In this document: positions 50,848 to 62,207 of the stretch, in pieces
Position numbering within the stretch: the stretch's first letter is position 1
How the letters are laid out: each line of letters starts with the position of its first letter
Origin: Pochonia chlamydosporia 170
Lineage: Eukaryota > Ascomycota > Sordariomycetes > Hypocreales > Clavicipitaceae
Direction: 5' to 3'
NCBI RefSeq assembly: GCF_001653235.2
Contig: NW_019154043.1
Span: 124,001-188,000, forward strand
Length of the DNA: 64,000 nt
Program-made: the position numbers and the translations under genes
The notes under the pieces: generated by a model
Told to the model about the DNA's origin: nothing
The model's input: only the letters and a program-made list of their open reading frames with translations
The model's database searches: none

Positions 50848-53044
50848 GTTGGCATGGATGAAGAAGATCGCAGTCAACCGGGCAGGGGGAATACTAATTT
50901 CTTGGCCAAAGAATAAAATCATACTAGAGTAAACAATTTTGGATTACTTCTATTGCGAATGAGGCATGATATATTCTCTATGATAATGGATTTTGAAATG
51001 GCGGCCATTGCAGCTATCCGGCGTACGAGCCAGACTAATAAGTTCCATGCAACAGCCACTCCCTAACACATGCCTCGAGGCTCTGCCTTCCTGAAAGTGC
51101 CCGCAAATCTAGAAATGCGTCGTGAACATAAGCGGAATCGAATGTGAGATTTGGAGTCACATTGTCAAGCGTCGAAATTTACAGCCTTGTGGCCCTCAAA
51201 GTTGCTGGGACGGTTGGCCACCGAGACTCGATTGTGACAGTGATGCTATCGCTATCCTCTCTCGAACATACAGGTGATGGTTTTGGTGAGCTCATCGCCC
51301 AAACTACCTAGGTAGTTGTACTTTGACCATTGTCAGTCTTCACGCCGCAATTGCATTGTCGCAGACTCGTTACTCTGCCTCAGTGGTAGTTGGGAAGTCA
51401 TAGCTTTGTTGGGAATGTGGTGGCGGCGGCGCAGTGAGACACACATTTCACTTGTAGAGCAAATTTCACCACACATGAATGATTGTCAACGAGCTACGGA
51501 GTATTTCGTCATGAAACCGACAAAGCATTTGCCAAAAGGATTGAAGGGTCGACGTCTCTCACGCTCGCATATCTCATTCACACAAGTACCCGCCGGGGGG
51601 TTCGAGACAGGTTACGGGTTATTTAACACGCCAAAATCCGTACCTGGCTAGTCATGCGGCCCTCCAACCGTGTTATGCCCACCACATGGCCTGCAATGTT
51701 ACTTTCGTAGCTCAAGTTAAGCGTACCTCTTGTCAACGCCGCCTTCAGGGGAACTCGTACCTGGGCGTTGTGAGACATCATGCTCATTGACTCAGCTTAA
51801 GTATGACGTATCATTAAACTCCATTGACACCAGGCGTGATGTTGAGCAAGGTATCATCGCATCATCGCGGTTGCACATCTGGTCAATATGGTTGCAATGG
51901 TCTGATATCGTGGGTTTGTGTTCAACTCCCAACCCCCGCGGAAAAAGAAAATTCAAGATGACAAGAATTAAGCCTAAAACCTTTCCAAATTTGGCCAGGT
52001 AACATATGTACCAACGCCACAGTGAACCAGGCGAGCGCATAATGCATCATGTGTTGTTGATCACGGCTTTGCTAACGCCTTGCATGCCAACGCAAAGCGA
52101 TCAACGACCTCACACCTTGGCAATTACCGCACTTTGGACAGTTATACCGAACGTATATTGAATGTCATTATTGAGGACTTTTCAAACGCACCCGTTATCT
52201 GTGAAATAGGGGAAGGGTGGTGGCGCAGTCTCTGGCTGCACACATCCCATGGCATGTTCGGCTTTACTTGTGATGGTCGGTGATTCGAGCTAGATCTACT
52301 GTATTGTTCGTTCGTCGCTCTCTAGGCAGTTCCATTGCCACCGTCTCACTTTTCTCGGGGAATGTATTACCACTTGTCGCATATTCCCCTAATGGCACTC
52401 AACGGGACGTCAAGCCCCGAGTCAAGCTTCTCCGAGGGTTCTTGATGTGTACCCTCCATTTACTTCGCGCATCCCAAGCCGAAGCTTCCCACTCTGAGAA
52501 CAGAAGCAAGGACCGTAGAGACGCCTGGAAGAAAATGAGAAGGCACAAGTTTCGAGAGAGTGTCAACCCGGCTGGTATCGACACAGAATGTTGTATTATA
52601 GTGCTACCCTGTATATGGCTGATTCCGTTTGGAGTTTTATAATACGCTTTCGCTTATTCACTGTAGAAATTGTACCTTGCGTGGACCCATACCATCGGCA
52701 GCTCTCTTGCCGTGGTGTATTACTAAAGGCCCTGTATTAAGTAGGGTAACCTGTATCACTAAGTAAATACAGAAACAAGCTTCAAGACCAGGGCCTCGTT
52801 GAGGTACACAATGTTACTGAAACAACATGCGCCATGTACAGTACTGCCCACCTGAGAACTTCTTTTGTTTATCCGCTGTAGTCTCTCAGATGCCCTCAGA
52901 AGTACGACACCTCAAGGCGATAAAACACTGCAATGTTTTCACCACTTATGTATGTAGGCATTGCTTATTGAAATGAAACGCATATAATATATCAATCTTT
53001 TCGGCCCTTTCCACCCGGTTTCAAAATGAAAAGTACTTACTACC
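50848..53044. other. 2.2-kb region without a recognisable gene
   Basis: Both strands have only short frames with no family features and no repeat or RIP signature like that of the nest. It may hold promoters, long UTRs, a non-coding RNA or a decayed gene. It separates the pump/sulfotransferase/synthetase group from the shikimate-type cluster. Confidence 0.45.
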
Positions 53045-54142
53045 CTACGCCACTGGCTGGACTTGCCAGCCCATAAAATTCGCCAGCTTTTCCCAACTCC
53101 GCCACGCACGTTCTGCATGCTCCCAGATCGTCCTTTCACCTTCAACTTGCGTAGTCCTCGAAAACACCTCCATGCTTACCCAGCCTTCCCACCCAGCACT
53201 AACAAGCGCCTGAATAACGCTCAATACCGGCAAGTAACCTGTCTCCTCGAACGGGAATAGCCTGGCATTCCGGCTAAGGGCCATTAGCGGCGTAAGTCCG
53301 GTCTCCTTACGCCACGGGTGGTCCGACGTGAGTGGAGAGTCAAGTAACTCCGCATCAGCAACTTGCAGCAATGGCATTCTGTGCATAGGAACTGTGTTGA
53401 TGAGATTCTGGAGCGAGGCTTGTAAGTTAACCGCCCCGTCAGGTGTTCTGCCAGATGGATCCTCAGGATTCATATATGTCTGGCCACAAATGTTAAATGT
53501 GTCTGGGAGAAAGAGCAGTTGCTTAGGCTCGCCGGCGAGTTGTATCCTATCCCATGCCTGTTCCCAATCCTTGACGTGTGCTGCAAAGCATAAGTTCTCG
53601 TAGGCAATGCGGACACCTAGTCTCTTTGCGAGCCGCGCTAATACCGCTAAATCTGCCGCAGCGGCGTCACGATTCCCAGTGTAATCGGCCGACTTAACAG
53701 TTGGCAGCGTGCTCGGCACGCCGATAACATTGGTGCCAAGCTGGCGAGCTGTAGCTACCCAGAGTTTAAACTCAGCTAGGCGTTCCTCTCGAAGGTCAGG
53801 ATTCCTTAAGCCGTCAAAATTGCGGAATGGCTGAAGCGATATGATCTTCAGATGGAGGCCGGCAGCTAGCTTGGCGATATCTGCTGCCGCCAGGAGGACG
53901 GCCAAGCTGCTTTCTGTCGTTTCTGGCAAGGTATGTGGGGATATTGTATTGCGTATTGGCAGGGAGTACTGGAAAAGATCGTCCCAGTACAGCTCGACGC
54001 CGAGGAATCCCTTAGCGGCTGCGACTTTTAGTTTCGTATCAAGAGAGTGTAGGGTCGAGGAGCCGAGAGACATGGTTGCTATGGAGGGGAGGAAGCGTTT
54101 TGGATGTGAGCCATCGCTCGTGATGGCATTTTCGTTTGTCAT
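53045..54142 (-). CDS. 3-dehydroshikimate dehydratase (sugar-phosphate isomerase-like TIM barrel), 365 aa
   Basis: Single exon, ATG 54142. It converts 3-dehydroshikimate to protocatechuate, draining the shikimate pathway; family of fungal qa-4/QutC enzymes. Seen: MSLGSSTLHSLDTKL start of the barrel, GFLGVELYWDDL, ISLQPFRNFDGL, then the metal-site pattern YENLCF (E182), LPDTFNICG (D214), LLQVADAEL (Q260) and SMEVFSR (E325), with RTPDG between. Length is close to the usual 340-380 aa. The order of metal ligands and the FRNFDGL/TFNI.G signatures separate it from generic xylose-isomerase-like proteins. The window shows neither quinate dehydrogenase, dehydroquinase nor a protocatechuate dioxygenase, so a role in biosynthesis rather than quinate catabolism is plausible. 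It lies next to the regulator gene, transcribed in the same direction. Confidence 0.85.
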   Translation of the reverse strand: MTNENAITSDGSHPKRFLPSIATMSLGSSTLHSLDTKLKVAAAKGFLGVELYWDDLFQYSLPIRNTISPHTLPETTESSLAVLLAAADIAKLAAGLHLKIISLQPFRNFDGLRNPDLREERLAEFKLWVATARQLGTNVIGVPSTLPTVKSADYTGNRDAAAADLAVLARLAKRLGVRIAYENLCFAAHVKDWEQAWDRIQLAGEPKQLLFLPDTFNICGQTYMNPEDPSGRTPDGAVNLQASLQNLINTVPMHRMPLLQVADAELLDSPLTSDHPWRKETGLTPLMALSRNARLFPFEETGYLPVLSVIQALVSAGWEGWVSMEVFSRTTQVEGERTIWEHAERAWRSWEKLANFMGWQVQPVA

Positions 54143-54829
54143 CCCGATACTACTCAGGCAGTCTTTCGTGTTGAGCTCATTACGCTAAGATATCCAACAG
54201 TATATTGCAAGCAAGTGTTGAAATACAAGTCGTCGAATAGTGAGCATCTTAATACGAATGATGCGTAGTTAAATGTAGAATAACCTCGTTTGAACCAAAG
54301 ACGTCACATTGGTCGTATTCTGCGTCATCCAGTGCAAGAAATGTCGCCCGTCAACGGATCCCTGGACAGACTGCCAGACCAAGTCTGCACCATGTTAAGG
54401 CTGTGTACTGCGGCCGATCGCCCGAATGCAGCTCACCAATATCGAATGCCCTCGGGCTTAAGCCGAGCTGACAATCCTCCTGAGGTGGTACCCGGGACCG
54501 TGGTGCATTCATGCTGCCTGGTGGACAAGAATCGCGGCATTATCCTGTTCTCCCTCTACACTATTCTGATGAATATTTGAGTTGGCGATGACTCTAGACA
54601 TGAATGATCCCAGCCAGCATCAGAGTACAAGAGGCAGGTAGAAGGCTCGATGTGACCGTGTGCGGCCAACATGTGACCGTTGCTTAACGCGAAGCTCGCG
54701 ACTTCTTGATGCATGCTAAGGACGTCCTTATTTTCTTTGTCCCCGGGAGTCAAAGGTATTACTCTATTTTCATGTGGTCAACACATAAATATATACATGT
54801 AGGCTTGATTGCAACTCATGATAGCATGT
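54143..54829. other. Promoter region of the dehydratase, 3' flank of the regulator
   Basis: 687 bp between the dehydratase start and the regulator's stop. It contains the dyad at 54451-54467 and no gene. Confidence 0.5.
54451..54467. promoter_or_regulatory. CGG-N7-CCG dyad, candidate Zn2Cys6 binding site
   Basis: CTCGGGCTTAAGCCGAG, nearly palindromic, with CGG at 54453-54455 and CCG at 54463-54465. It lies about 310 bp upstream of the dehydratase start. Zinc-cluster dimers bind inverted CGG triplets with a fixed spacer, and the likely regulator is encoded next door. The assignment is inference. Confidence 0.35.
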
Positions 54830-57130
54830 CTAATCCCAGGAAATGCCAAAAAGATCATCACCGGCCAGCAGCCGCTCCCACTGAAGCCATTCATTCGGGT
54901 CCGCAGCAAAGGCATCCAAGTCCGAAAACTGAAAACCATCATCTGCCGACATCACTCCCTTCTGAGGAGTCTGCACTGGCTGCTCAGCCGCATTTGTGGA
55001 ATGGGATGTGACAGCTTCTTGACTCTCAGTTCGAGGCCTAGCGGTGCCGCGTGATGACTTCATTTCCACCAGGTAATCCGGCGGCACCGGCGTAGGTAGT
55101 CCCTGAGTTCTAGCTGCGGCAGCGTACTCGTCCCAAACCTCCGGTATCCATTTCGATAGCGCCGTGTAAACAGCATCAGCTGCCCTGCCAAAATTGTCCG
55201 GATTGTGAGAAATCAGTATGCCAATGAGATGCCAGAGCCGCTCAATTTCATGACCTGCTTTGCGGTGACGAGCAGCAATGAGGACGTAGAGAATGGTGTC
55301 CCAGATATACGTCGCACTTGTACGGCCAATGTACTTATGGAAACTGGGTGTGTTGCGGAGCAAGGCCGCATACTCTAGCAATTTGCTCGCGTTGACGAAT
55401 AAAACTTCTCGTTCGCGTGCGGTTAATTGCATTTGCTTCTCGGCAAAGTATCTTGGATTGTAGGTCAGAACTTTCATCCTGCAAATGACAGAGCGTATGA
55501 CAATCGACACAAACATGTGCAATGGCTCTGAAGGATCACAGTACCGCAGGTACTTGGATTCAAACGAGTCCTGCAACTTTGCAATCATCCGCTCCTTTTC
55601 TTCCACGGAAACTGCAGCACTGCTGATGATGTCAAAGCCACTTGCGTTCGAGGACAAGGAAGAGAGATAAAGGTGTCTGAGAAATTGAGTGATGTCACAG
55701 CGGACACGGACGAGTGTTAAGGATGTAATGCCAGTCCGCTCCCTAGGGAGCTCCGTCATGCCCGGGCCAATGTCTTCATCATCGACATTGGATGGCGGTT
55801 TTGTGTCCCCAACAAATATATCCAACGACGGCCGGATACCCAGTAAATCTGAAGTGTTGAAGTCGAGCTGAATGATGTGCCACCAAAGCCGACGACGTAG
55901 CTCTATTTCAAAAGGTGGTAAGCCCAAGGTGACCCCGTCCCGGTGCAGGCCAATACGCATAGCCAGACGAACTGCCAACCCACACAATATGTTGAGCGTG
56001 TTGTAGCTATAGAACCTTTTAACTCCAAACTATAATCTACGGTCAGACTTGGGCAACTGTGACTTGTGTTTTGTTGGAACGTACCAGGTAGAGTGAGAGC
56101 GCCTGGAGGTTGGTTAAGTCCGGATGCTCGACAAATGCAGCATTGGTGAGAGCTTGCGTTGCAATCTTCTTGTACTTGCGAAGCACAGGAGACTTATCCT
56201 GCTTCAAAATGGTCCGACATTCGTCTTGCGTCATGGTACTGACAGTGGCGAGACAGCAGCAGAACAAAATAGCTTCGGTGTTTTTTGACATGCCGTCAGG
56301 CCTAGTGAGTGCCGCGTTCAAGGTGTTAAACAGTGACGGCAGATGAAGCATCTTCAACATATTATCAATTTTGTCAGTGAATATGTGTTGAAGTTGGTAG
56401 AATGTGGCAGCATCGGGATAAAACTCCCGCAGGTCGAGTGAAGGCTCCGTGCGACTAGGACGACCTTCTAACCATGAGAGGAGGGGGGCGTCATTTTCGT
56501 CTGCGGAATCCATAGGTTCCATTTGTTCATGTGGCCTATCGTTGGATGGCTGTTTAAGCTATAGGGTTAAGAGAAAGACAAAATCAGAATCAATGTAATG
56601 AGGAACAACGATTGACGGCGGAGTTGCTTACATCGCTGCCAATGCTTGACCACAACGTGCTGTGTGACAGTTAGGATATCTAGCGGCTTTAACCCCTGCT
56701 AAGTCTGGCAAGGGGAAACCAACCTATCAAAATACCGGGACGAAGAGTTGACATTATATCTGGTAGTGTGATCCTGGGGCGTCGAGTCTATCGACATGGA
56801 TGATTCAGTCGTTGGCCGTTGGAACGCAGGCTCCGAAGCGGCATCGTTGTCCGAACAGTCCATGTCCTCCTCGGGTGCCTCGTCCAGCCTCTCACCGTGC
56901 TTCTCAAGCATGAGCTCATATCGACGTAACTTGGCATGCAGACCCTCGTGGACTGCCTTTGGCTTCCTCCCGCGCCTGCCACGTACTGGTGCGACAAAGT
57001 CACATTGTGTCTGAGCCTTGAGGCAGTTAGCGCATGGGTCGTGTCGGTCGCATTTTACCTTTCGCTGCCGACAGAGTAGGCAGGAAAAGTCTCTCAGCGG
57101 TCTTGGGTCTTGGTCTTCACTGGAACCCAT
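54830..57130 (-). CDS. Zn2Cys6 transcription factor with fungal-specific TF domain, 702 aa
   Basis: Model: 56724-57130, 56632-56659, 56085-56558, 54830-56029. The introns are 64, 73 and 55 bp, and exon 2 is only 28 nt. 703 codons in all. It begins MGSSEDQDPRP, then the zinc cluster C17-x2-C-x6-C-x5-C-x2-C-x6-C43, a basic linker (RGRRGRKPK) and a short acidic stretch. After the microexon (TLWSSIGSD) comes the middle homology region with LYLFGVKRF, LCGLAVRLAMRIGLHRDG and RRRLWWHI, typical of Fungal_trans domains. The true third donor is GTACGT after ALSLYL; reading past it soon reaches a stop. It is divergent from the MFS gene over 329 bp and next to the dehydratase, so it is the probable pathway-specific activator of the cluster. 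Confidence 0.85.
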
Positions 57131-57459
57131 ACTGTTTTGCTTGACGATCTGGCTTGTCCGGATTGGCCTTTGTCAGCCGATGCCGTCACTTGTCTCGCGT
57201 CTCGGTGTGTTTTGGTGTTGGTGTAACGTCGAGGTTTCATTAGGGTCGGCGTTAGAGGTATGTGCTTTCGGGGCGAGAGTCGGGGTTCGGGAAATTAAAG
57301 TTGCTGGGCTCGGCGCCGAGACCAGCTACTTTGGGGTGACGAACACCGAGATTGGTGTCATATAGGGACAGTCAAACAATGCAAAGCAGTTCAGAATAAC
57401 ATATCAACTCCAAAAAAACCATCTAGATACATCTGACAGAAAACATTCACATCATCAAA
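57131..57459. promoter_or_regulatory. Divergent promoter of regulator and MFS exporter
   Basis: 329 bp shared by two start codons. It contains the perfect palindrome CTCGGCGCCGAG (57309-57320), which carries CGG and CCG half-sites two bases apart. It also has a CAAT-type context and A-rich leader just before the MFS start. Autoregulation with co-control of the exporter is a natural reading but unproven. Confidence 0.5.
57309..57320. promoter_or_regulatory. Perfect 12-bp palindrome with CGG/CCG half-sites
   Basis: CTCGGCGCCGAG, about 140 bp before the MFS start and 180 bp before the regulator start. It shares the flanking CTCGG...CCGAG pattern with the dyad at 54451-54467, though with a shorter spacer. 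Confidence 0.35.
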
Positions 57460-59109
57460 ATGCCCGAAGTCGCTGAAGAGGTCGAAAAGGCGCCTAGTGC
57501 CCCGGACGCCAAAGTCCAAGGCCAGCAGGAGATGGAATATCCAGGCATGATGAAGCGAGCTCTTATTATGGTTTCTGTCTACCTCTCGGTCTTTCTCATT
57601 ACCTTGGTAAGGGCGCAGTTTCTTCCAACCGAGTTTGGTCGCATACCATTCTAACCAACCATTCTTCAGGACCAAAATATTATCTCGACGGCTATTCCCA
57701 AAATCACCGATGAATTTCACTCCCTCGACGACATCAGCTGGTATGGAACGGCATACTTGATGACCATGTGCACCTTTCAGCTGCTCATGGGCAAAGTATA
57801 CAAACAATATCCCGTTAAACCCGTCTTTATGGCCGGAGTATTTCTTTTCGAAGTCGGATCCGCCATTTGTGGCGCCGCACCCTCATCCGCCGTCTTCATC
57901 CTGGGTCGTGCCGTCGCTGGCCTCGGTGGCTCGGGCATGATCACCGGCACAATGGTCATCATGTCACACACATTGCCTCTACAGCAGCGACCTGCCTGGC
58001 AGGGTGCCTTTGGTGCCATCTTTGCCATTGCTTCAGTCATTGGTCCTCTCGTCGGCGGTGCCTTCACGAACAACGTTACCTGGAGATGGTGCTTCTATCT
58101 CAATCTCCCCGTCGGAGCGGTGTCCCTTCTTGTAACACTCCTCATTCTGCAAGTCCCCAACCAAAAGCTGGAGCCTCGTGCCGACACATTCGTCGGCAGA
58201 GTGAAGCAGCTTGATATATTTGGCAGCCTCATCTCTTTCCCGGCCATCATCTGTTTGGTTCTCGCTCTTCAGTGGGGTGGCACCACATATGCTTGGGACA
58301 ATGTTCGTATTATTGTTCTTCTTGTCCTTACTGGCATCCTTTGGATCAGTTTTATTGGAGTTCAAGTTTGGAAAAAGGAGGCTGCTACTGTACCCCCTCG
58401 CATTGTCAAAAACCGAAGCGTCCTCGGAGCCATGTGGTTTGCTCTTTTCAACAACGCTAGCATGATGGTGATGGTCTACTATCTCCCTATCTGGTTCCAG
58501 GCAATCAAGGGTGTGGACGCCATCAAGTCCGGTATCATGCTACTGCCCACAATCTTGGGGACAGTTATAGGCTCAATTTCCTCTGGTTTCATCATTAGCA
58601 AGGTTGGCTACTACGCACCGTTCTTTATCCTGAGTGCCATCCTCATGCCCGTTGGCGCTGGCCTTCTCACAACCCTCAACATTGACACTGGTGCCGGTGA
58701 ATGGATCGGCTATCAGGTCTTATTTGGTCTTGGCGTCGGCTTTGGCAACCAGCAACCACTCAACGTCGTACAGACGGTGCTCGACCGCCCTGATGTTCCC
58801 GTCGGGTCTGCTGTCATCGTCTTCCTCCGATTTCTGGGCTCCTCTCTTGCTCTCCCTATTGCACAGAGCGTCTTCCTCAACCACTTGGTGGCTGACCTGA
58901 CAAATCTATCTTCAGTCAACCCTGAAGATATCGTCAAAGGTGGCGTGACAGATCTAAGGAACCTCGTTCGTCCCGATCAACTTTCTCTTCTCCTGAGAGA
59001 TTACAATAGCGCCATCATCAATGTCTTCTATATCGTCACGGCTACTAGTAGCTTGATGGTATTTTCTTGCTTCTTCATCGAATGGAAGACAGTCAGGCCT
59101 AAGAAGTAA
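57460..59109 (+). CDS. MFS drug:H+ antiporter (DHA2, 14-TM type), 528 aa
   Basis: Exons 57460-57606 and 57670-59109, with a 63-bp phase-0 intron (GTAAGG, TTCTAAC branch, TTCAG); 529 codons. A proton-driven exporter in the plasma membrane, likely for the cluster product or for self-protection. An acidic N-terminus (EVAEEVEKAP) leads to TM1 with LDQNIISTAIPKIT (motif D1), DISWYGTAYLM, GRAVAGLGGSG, motif C-like IGPLVGGAFTNN and the WRWCFYLNLPVG loop diagnostic of 14-TM pumps. About 14 hydrophobic segments follow to a short basic end. Length is normal and no defect was seen. It resembles exporters of fungal toxin clusters, but substrate cannot be read from sequence. Confidence 0.88.
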
Positions 59110-59890
59110 GCTACGTTCTAAGGACAGTATCACGCGTTGAGGTGTTCGCCTGGCCCAGAGTGTGGGCGCCGGCCCCGAATCTTCGGTGCCAGACCAGACC
59201 AGACTCTCACGTACCAAAATAATATCGCTCGAGCAGCTTCGCGTGGCGTATACTGTACACGGTGGATGGTTTTAGACGTGAAACCCGCCGTGGAGTTCTC
59301 TTCGCTACCTCCCTCTTTGGCTGTATCTCGATATTTCAAGGAGATATGCCCATCGCACCAACTCCATTCCTCCCACCTACACACAACCCTGGCATTCAGT
59401 GGGTTGTAGGGGTACCCTGTTATGTTCTCCGATAATTTCTTCTTTTTAGGCATAGTCTAGCGCTGAAGCGATTCTGACACCACTGCTGAAAATTCCAAGA
59501 CTACTATTGCATCTGCTGGCCACGCATTTTCACATCGGACCTCAAAATTACATCCGCTGTGTACTTTAGCGTATAATGTATAATACAAGACTAAGATAGA
59601 TACATAGATACCCAACGACAAAATTGATTGTTATTCGCCACTTAATAGTAATTCTATACAGGCTACAGGACACCACATCCTCTGGTATTTATCATCTTGT
59701 GCTTGGTTCTCGGATACCCGATTTGTAGAATGCGGTAGATCCTGTGGGAGATTATGAAGCGGACAGTGACCCAAAATACTGGGAACAGAAATGTATAGAT
59801 TGGAAACGTAATTGTAACTAATACGCGAAGTAAAAAGGGAATTAATATCTTCGTAGCCCTAAGGCCATTCTGCTATCTAAGACTCAGCAT
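59110..59890. other. Convergent intergenic region, no gene recognised
   Basis: 3' flanks of the MFS gene (plus) and the monooxygenase (minus). AT-rich toward 59,560-59,880, as expected for terminators, with no recognisable repeat. Confidence 0.5.
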
Positions 59891-61587
59891 TTAAGACCAG
59901 TCACCATCCTGAAGAGCCTCTAGGCTCTGACCAGCTTTAATTTGCTCTTGTACTTCTTGCATAGTCCAGGATCGAAATTTGTGACCCCGAGGATAATTAG
60001 TATTCCTTAGCGCCACCTCCCCATTACTGAGAACATGATGTAGAGCCTCACAAAACTTCTCATACGCATAAGCTTCTGCATCATGAGACCACACCCATCG
60101 CGGGTAGCGAGAGCGAATCAACGCTGGATTCTTGTCGATTGCATCCCAGTTAGTGTGCTGCTTCAGCTGTTGGTTGACAAACCCCATCTTCTGCCCGCAC
60201 GATACTCTCTGGTAGCGGAGCTTGTTATACGCCTTGGTGGCATTGGCCGCCTGCGACTTGCCACCGAGTTGTAAACAGGTTGCCAAGGTGATGCCATCTT
60301 CGATGGCCTGGGTAGCACCATTGCCGGACGTTGGCAGAAAAGCATGTGCTGCATCGCCCAGCTGGACTACGCGGCCACCGGGTGAGGTCCATTGTTCATG
60401 AGAATCTCGAAGTTTGAGTTGCCAGTTGACGACGGAACCCTTCGGTGTTGTTTTGATGAGTGCCGCAACGGCTGGGTGGACGGCCACACTTTTCTCCATG
60501 ACATCAATTACTTCTTCCGGATCAACGTCAGGAATCCATGCTTCCCTGGCTGATTCATCGTGCTATAGCGTACGGGTCAGACGTGTACATATGGAAGAGA
60601 GAAGTTAGAGGGCAAAATAGACCTACCGAGTGCATGAAACTCCAGAATGCAATGTCCTTTGTGAGCGAAATCATGGCATGAGCACCATTTCTGTAAAGAT
60701 GTCAGCAATCGTTCGTTAAATTGGTTAAGGAGACAACCATACCCAATCCAGAACTGCCAAATAGGTCTGCCTTCTGTTTTGAAGTTCCACTGTGCCTGAA
60801 CAGTTGGGTCACGCAGCGCATGCTCAATGGGGAACGCAGCACGATAGATGGCCTTTCCGCTCGCCTTCAACTCCGTGGGCATTCCAGGAACGATAGTCCC
60901 GGAGGCAGTCCGAAGGCCATCAGCTGCGACGACGATATCAGCGGTTCGCTTCTCTCCGTCTTCGAATACAACACCTCCCACGCCTTGGTCAACGTCTTCC
61001 CAGAATTCTACGACCTTGTGGCCCCATTCAATCTTCAGTCCAATGCGCTCAATTTGGTCCAAGAAAGCTCGATAGAGCTTGATGCGACTGTGGGCGTTGA
61101 CAGACGAAAACCCCCTTCTCCCAATCAGACTCTCTGGGTCGTTGAACATTGGCGGACTAGGACCGTAGATGCGCTCTCCTGTTTGCTTGTAGTATGACAT
61201 TTCCACATCATACTGGGTATCCTCAACCTCATAACCCAAGTCGGGCCAATGGCGCAAGAGCAGAATAGCACTGGGCTGGATTTGAATGTTATCACCGGTC
61301 CAGACAGGGCCGGAACTTCGGTCGATGATGTGGACAGTGTGTCCCTTTCGCCAGCATTCCAAGGCGCAGGCAAGACCACCAAGACCAGCACCAACAATAA
61401 GAACATTTATGCCTGTCTCTGGATAACGCATGACCGTAGCATCGATTTCCCTCTTGGCCATATCCTCAGCACGGGCCTTGGCAAAGCTAGCAGAGGTACC
61501 GAGTTTTTCGACATTTTTGACGCTCAGATGCTCGCCGTTGGTGTCATTGGTAGATGTACCGTTGGGTTCTATTCTGCCCGGCGCCAT
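59891..61587 (-). CDS. FAD-dependent aromatic hydroxylase (salicylate-hydroxylase-like), 526 aa
   Basis: Model: 60743-61587, 60627-60690, 59891-60562. The introns are 52 and 64 bp, and the sum is 527 codons. A class A flavoprotein monooxygenase: uses NAD(P)H and O2 to hydroxylate (or decarboxylate and hydroxylate) a phenolic acid. An unusual 58-residue hydrophilic N-terminal extension precedes the dinucleotide fold VLIVGAGLGG (GxGxxG at 66-71). Then come ADIVVAADGLRT (DG motif) and VVQLGDAAHAFLPTSGNGATQAIEDG (GD motif, FAD ribityl). The spliced middle exon gives NGAHAMISLTKDIAFWSFMHS. Relatives act on salicylate, 3-hydroxybenzoate or similar. Next to the dehydratase cluster, protocatechuate or a derivative is an attractive substrate, but that is inference. 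Divergent from the SDR gene. Confidence 0.85.
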
Positions 61588-62207
61588 TTTGATGGGAGGT
61601 AAGAATAACTACGAGAATTGTATGGTTCTTCGAGGCACTGTAAATCTGCTAGGAGCCTTGAATATGGACACTTGTGCACATTGTGCTGCTTTATGTCCAT
61701 TTTTTGGGTACGGATGCTGGGCCGGTTTTGAAGCATCAGGCCATCAAAGTCTGACATCCGCGTTGAGTGAGACAACTCAAATTGAACCGACCGGTAGCCG
61801 ATTTGGTGATGCAGGGATTTGCCCGAAGACGACTGACCCATTATGAATGCCCCGAGAAGCAAGCTGCATCGGGGTCAATGTTCAAGTGTCCCCATTTATG
61901 GCTTGTCGGGATATTCTTGGTGGTACGGAAACGACAGATCTGGCCCCCACGTGCCGAATATACCGAACATGGACCCCGAGATGTTCCCAGCTTGGAAAGA
62001 TTGTCAAAATTGTAAAACCGCTTGTGATGTATCTGGCGACAGCGGAAGTGCGAGAATATTCGTGGATTTTATAAAAAGAGTCTCATTTACGATGGCATGG
62101 CTCAATTGAACAAGTCGGTCAACTAAACTCACTCACCTCTCAAGCTATTCTATAAGCCATCTCCCAAAGTCAAAAACATTCCATACATATCACTTTCTTA
62201 ATACCCA
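61588..62207. promoter_or_regulatory. Divergent promoter of monooxygenase and SDR
   Basis: 620 bp between two divergent starts. Short CCG/CGG triplets occur (around 61,788-61,800) but no clear dyad like those at 54,451 and 57,309. Pyrimidine-rich stretches precede the SDR start. Joint control of the two enzymes is likely from the layout. Confidence 0.45.

Noticed and set aside
51580..51625. GGTTCGAGAC-like string resembling a tRNA T-arm
   Set aside because: No matching acceptor, D or anticodon arms could be folded around it.
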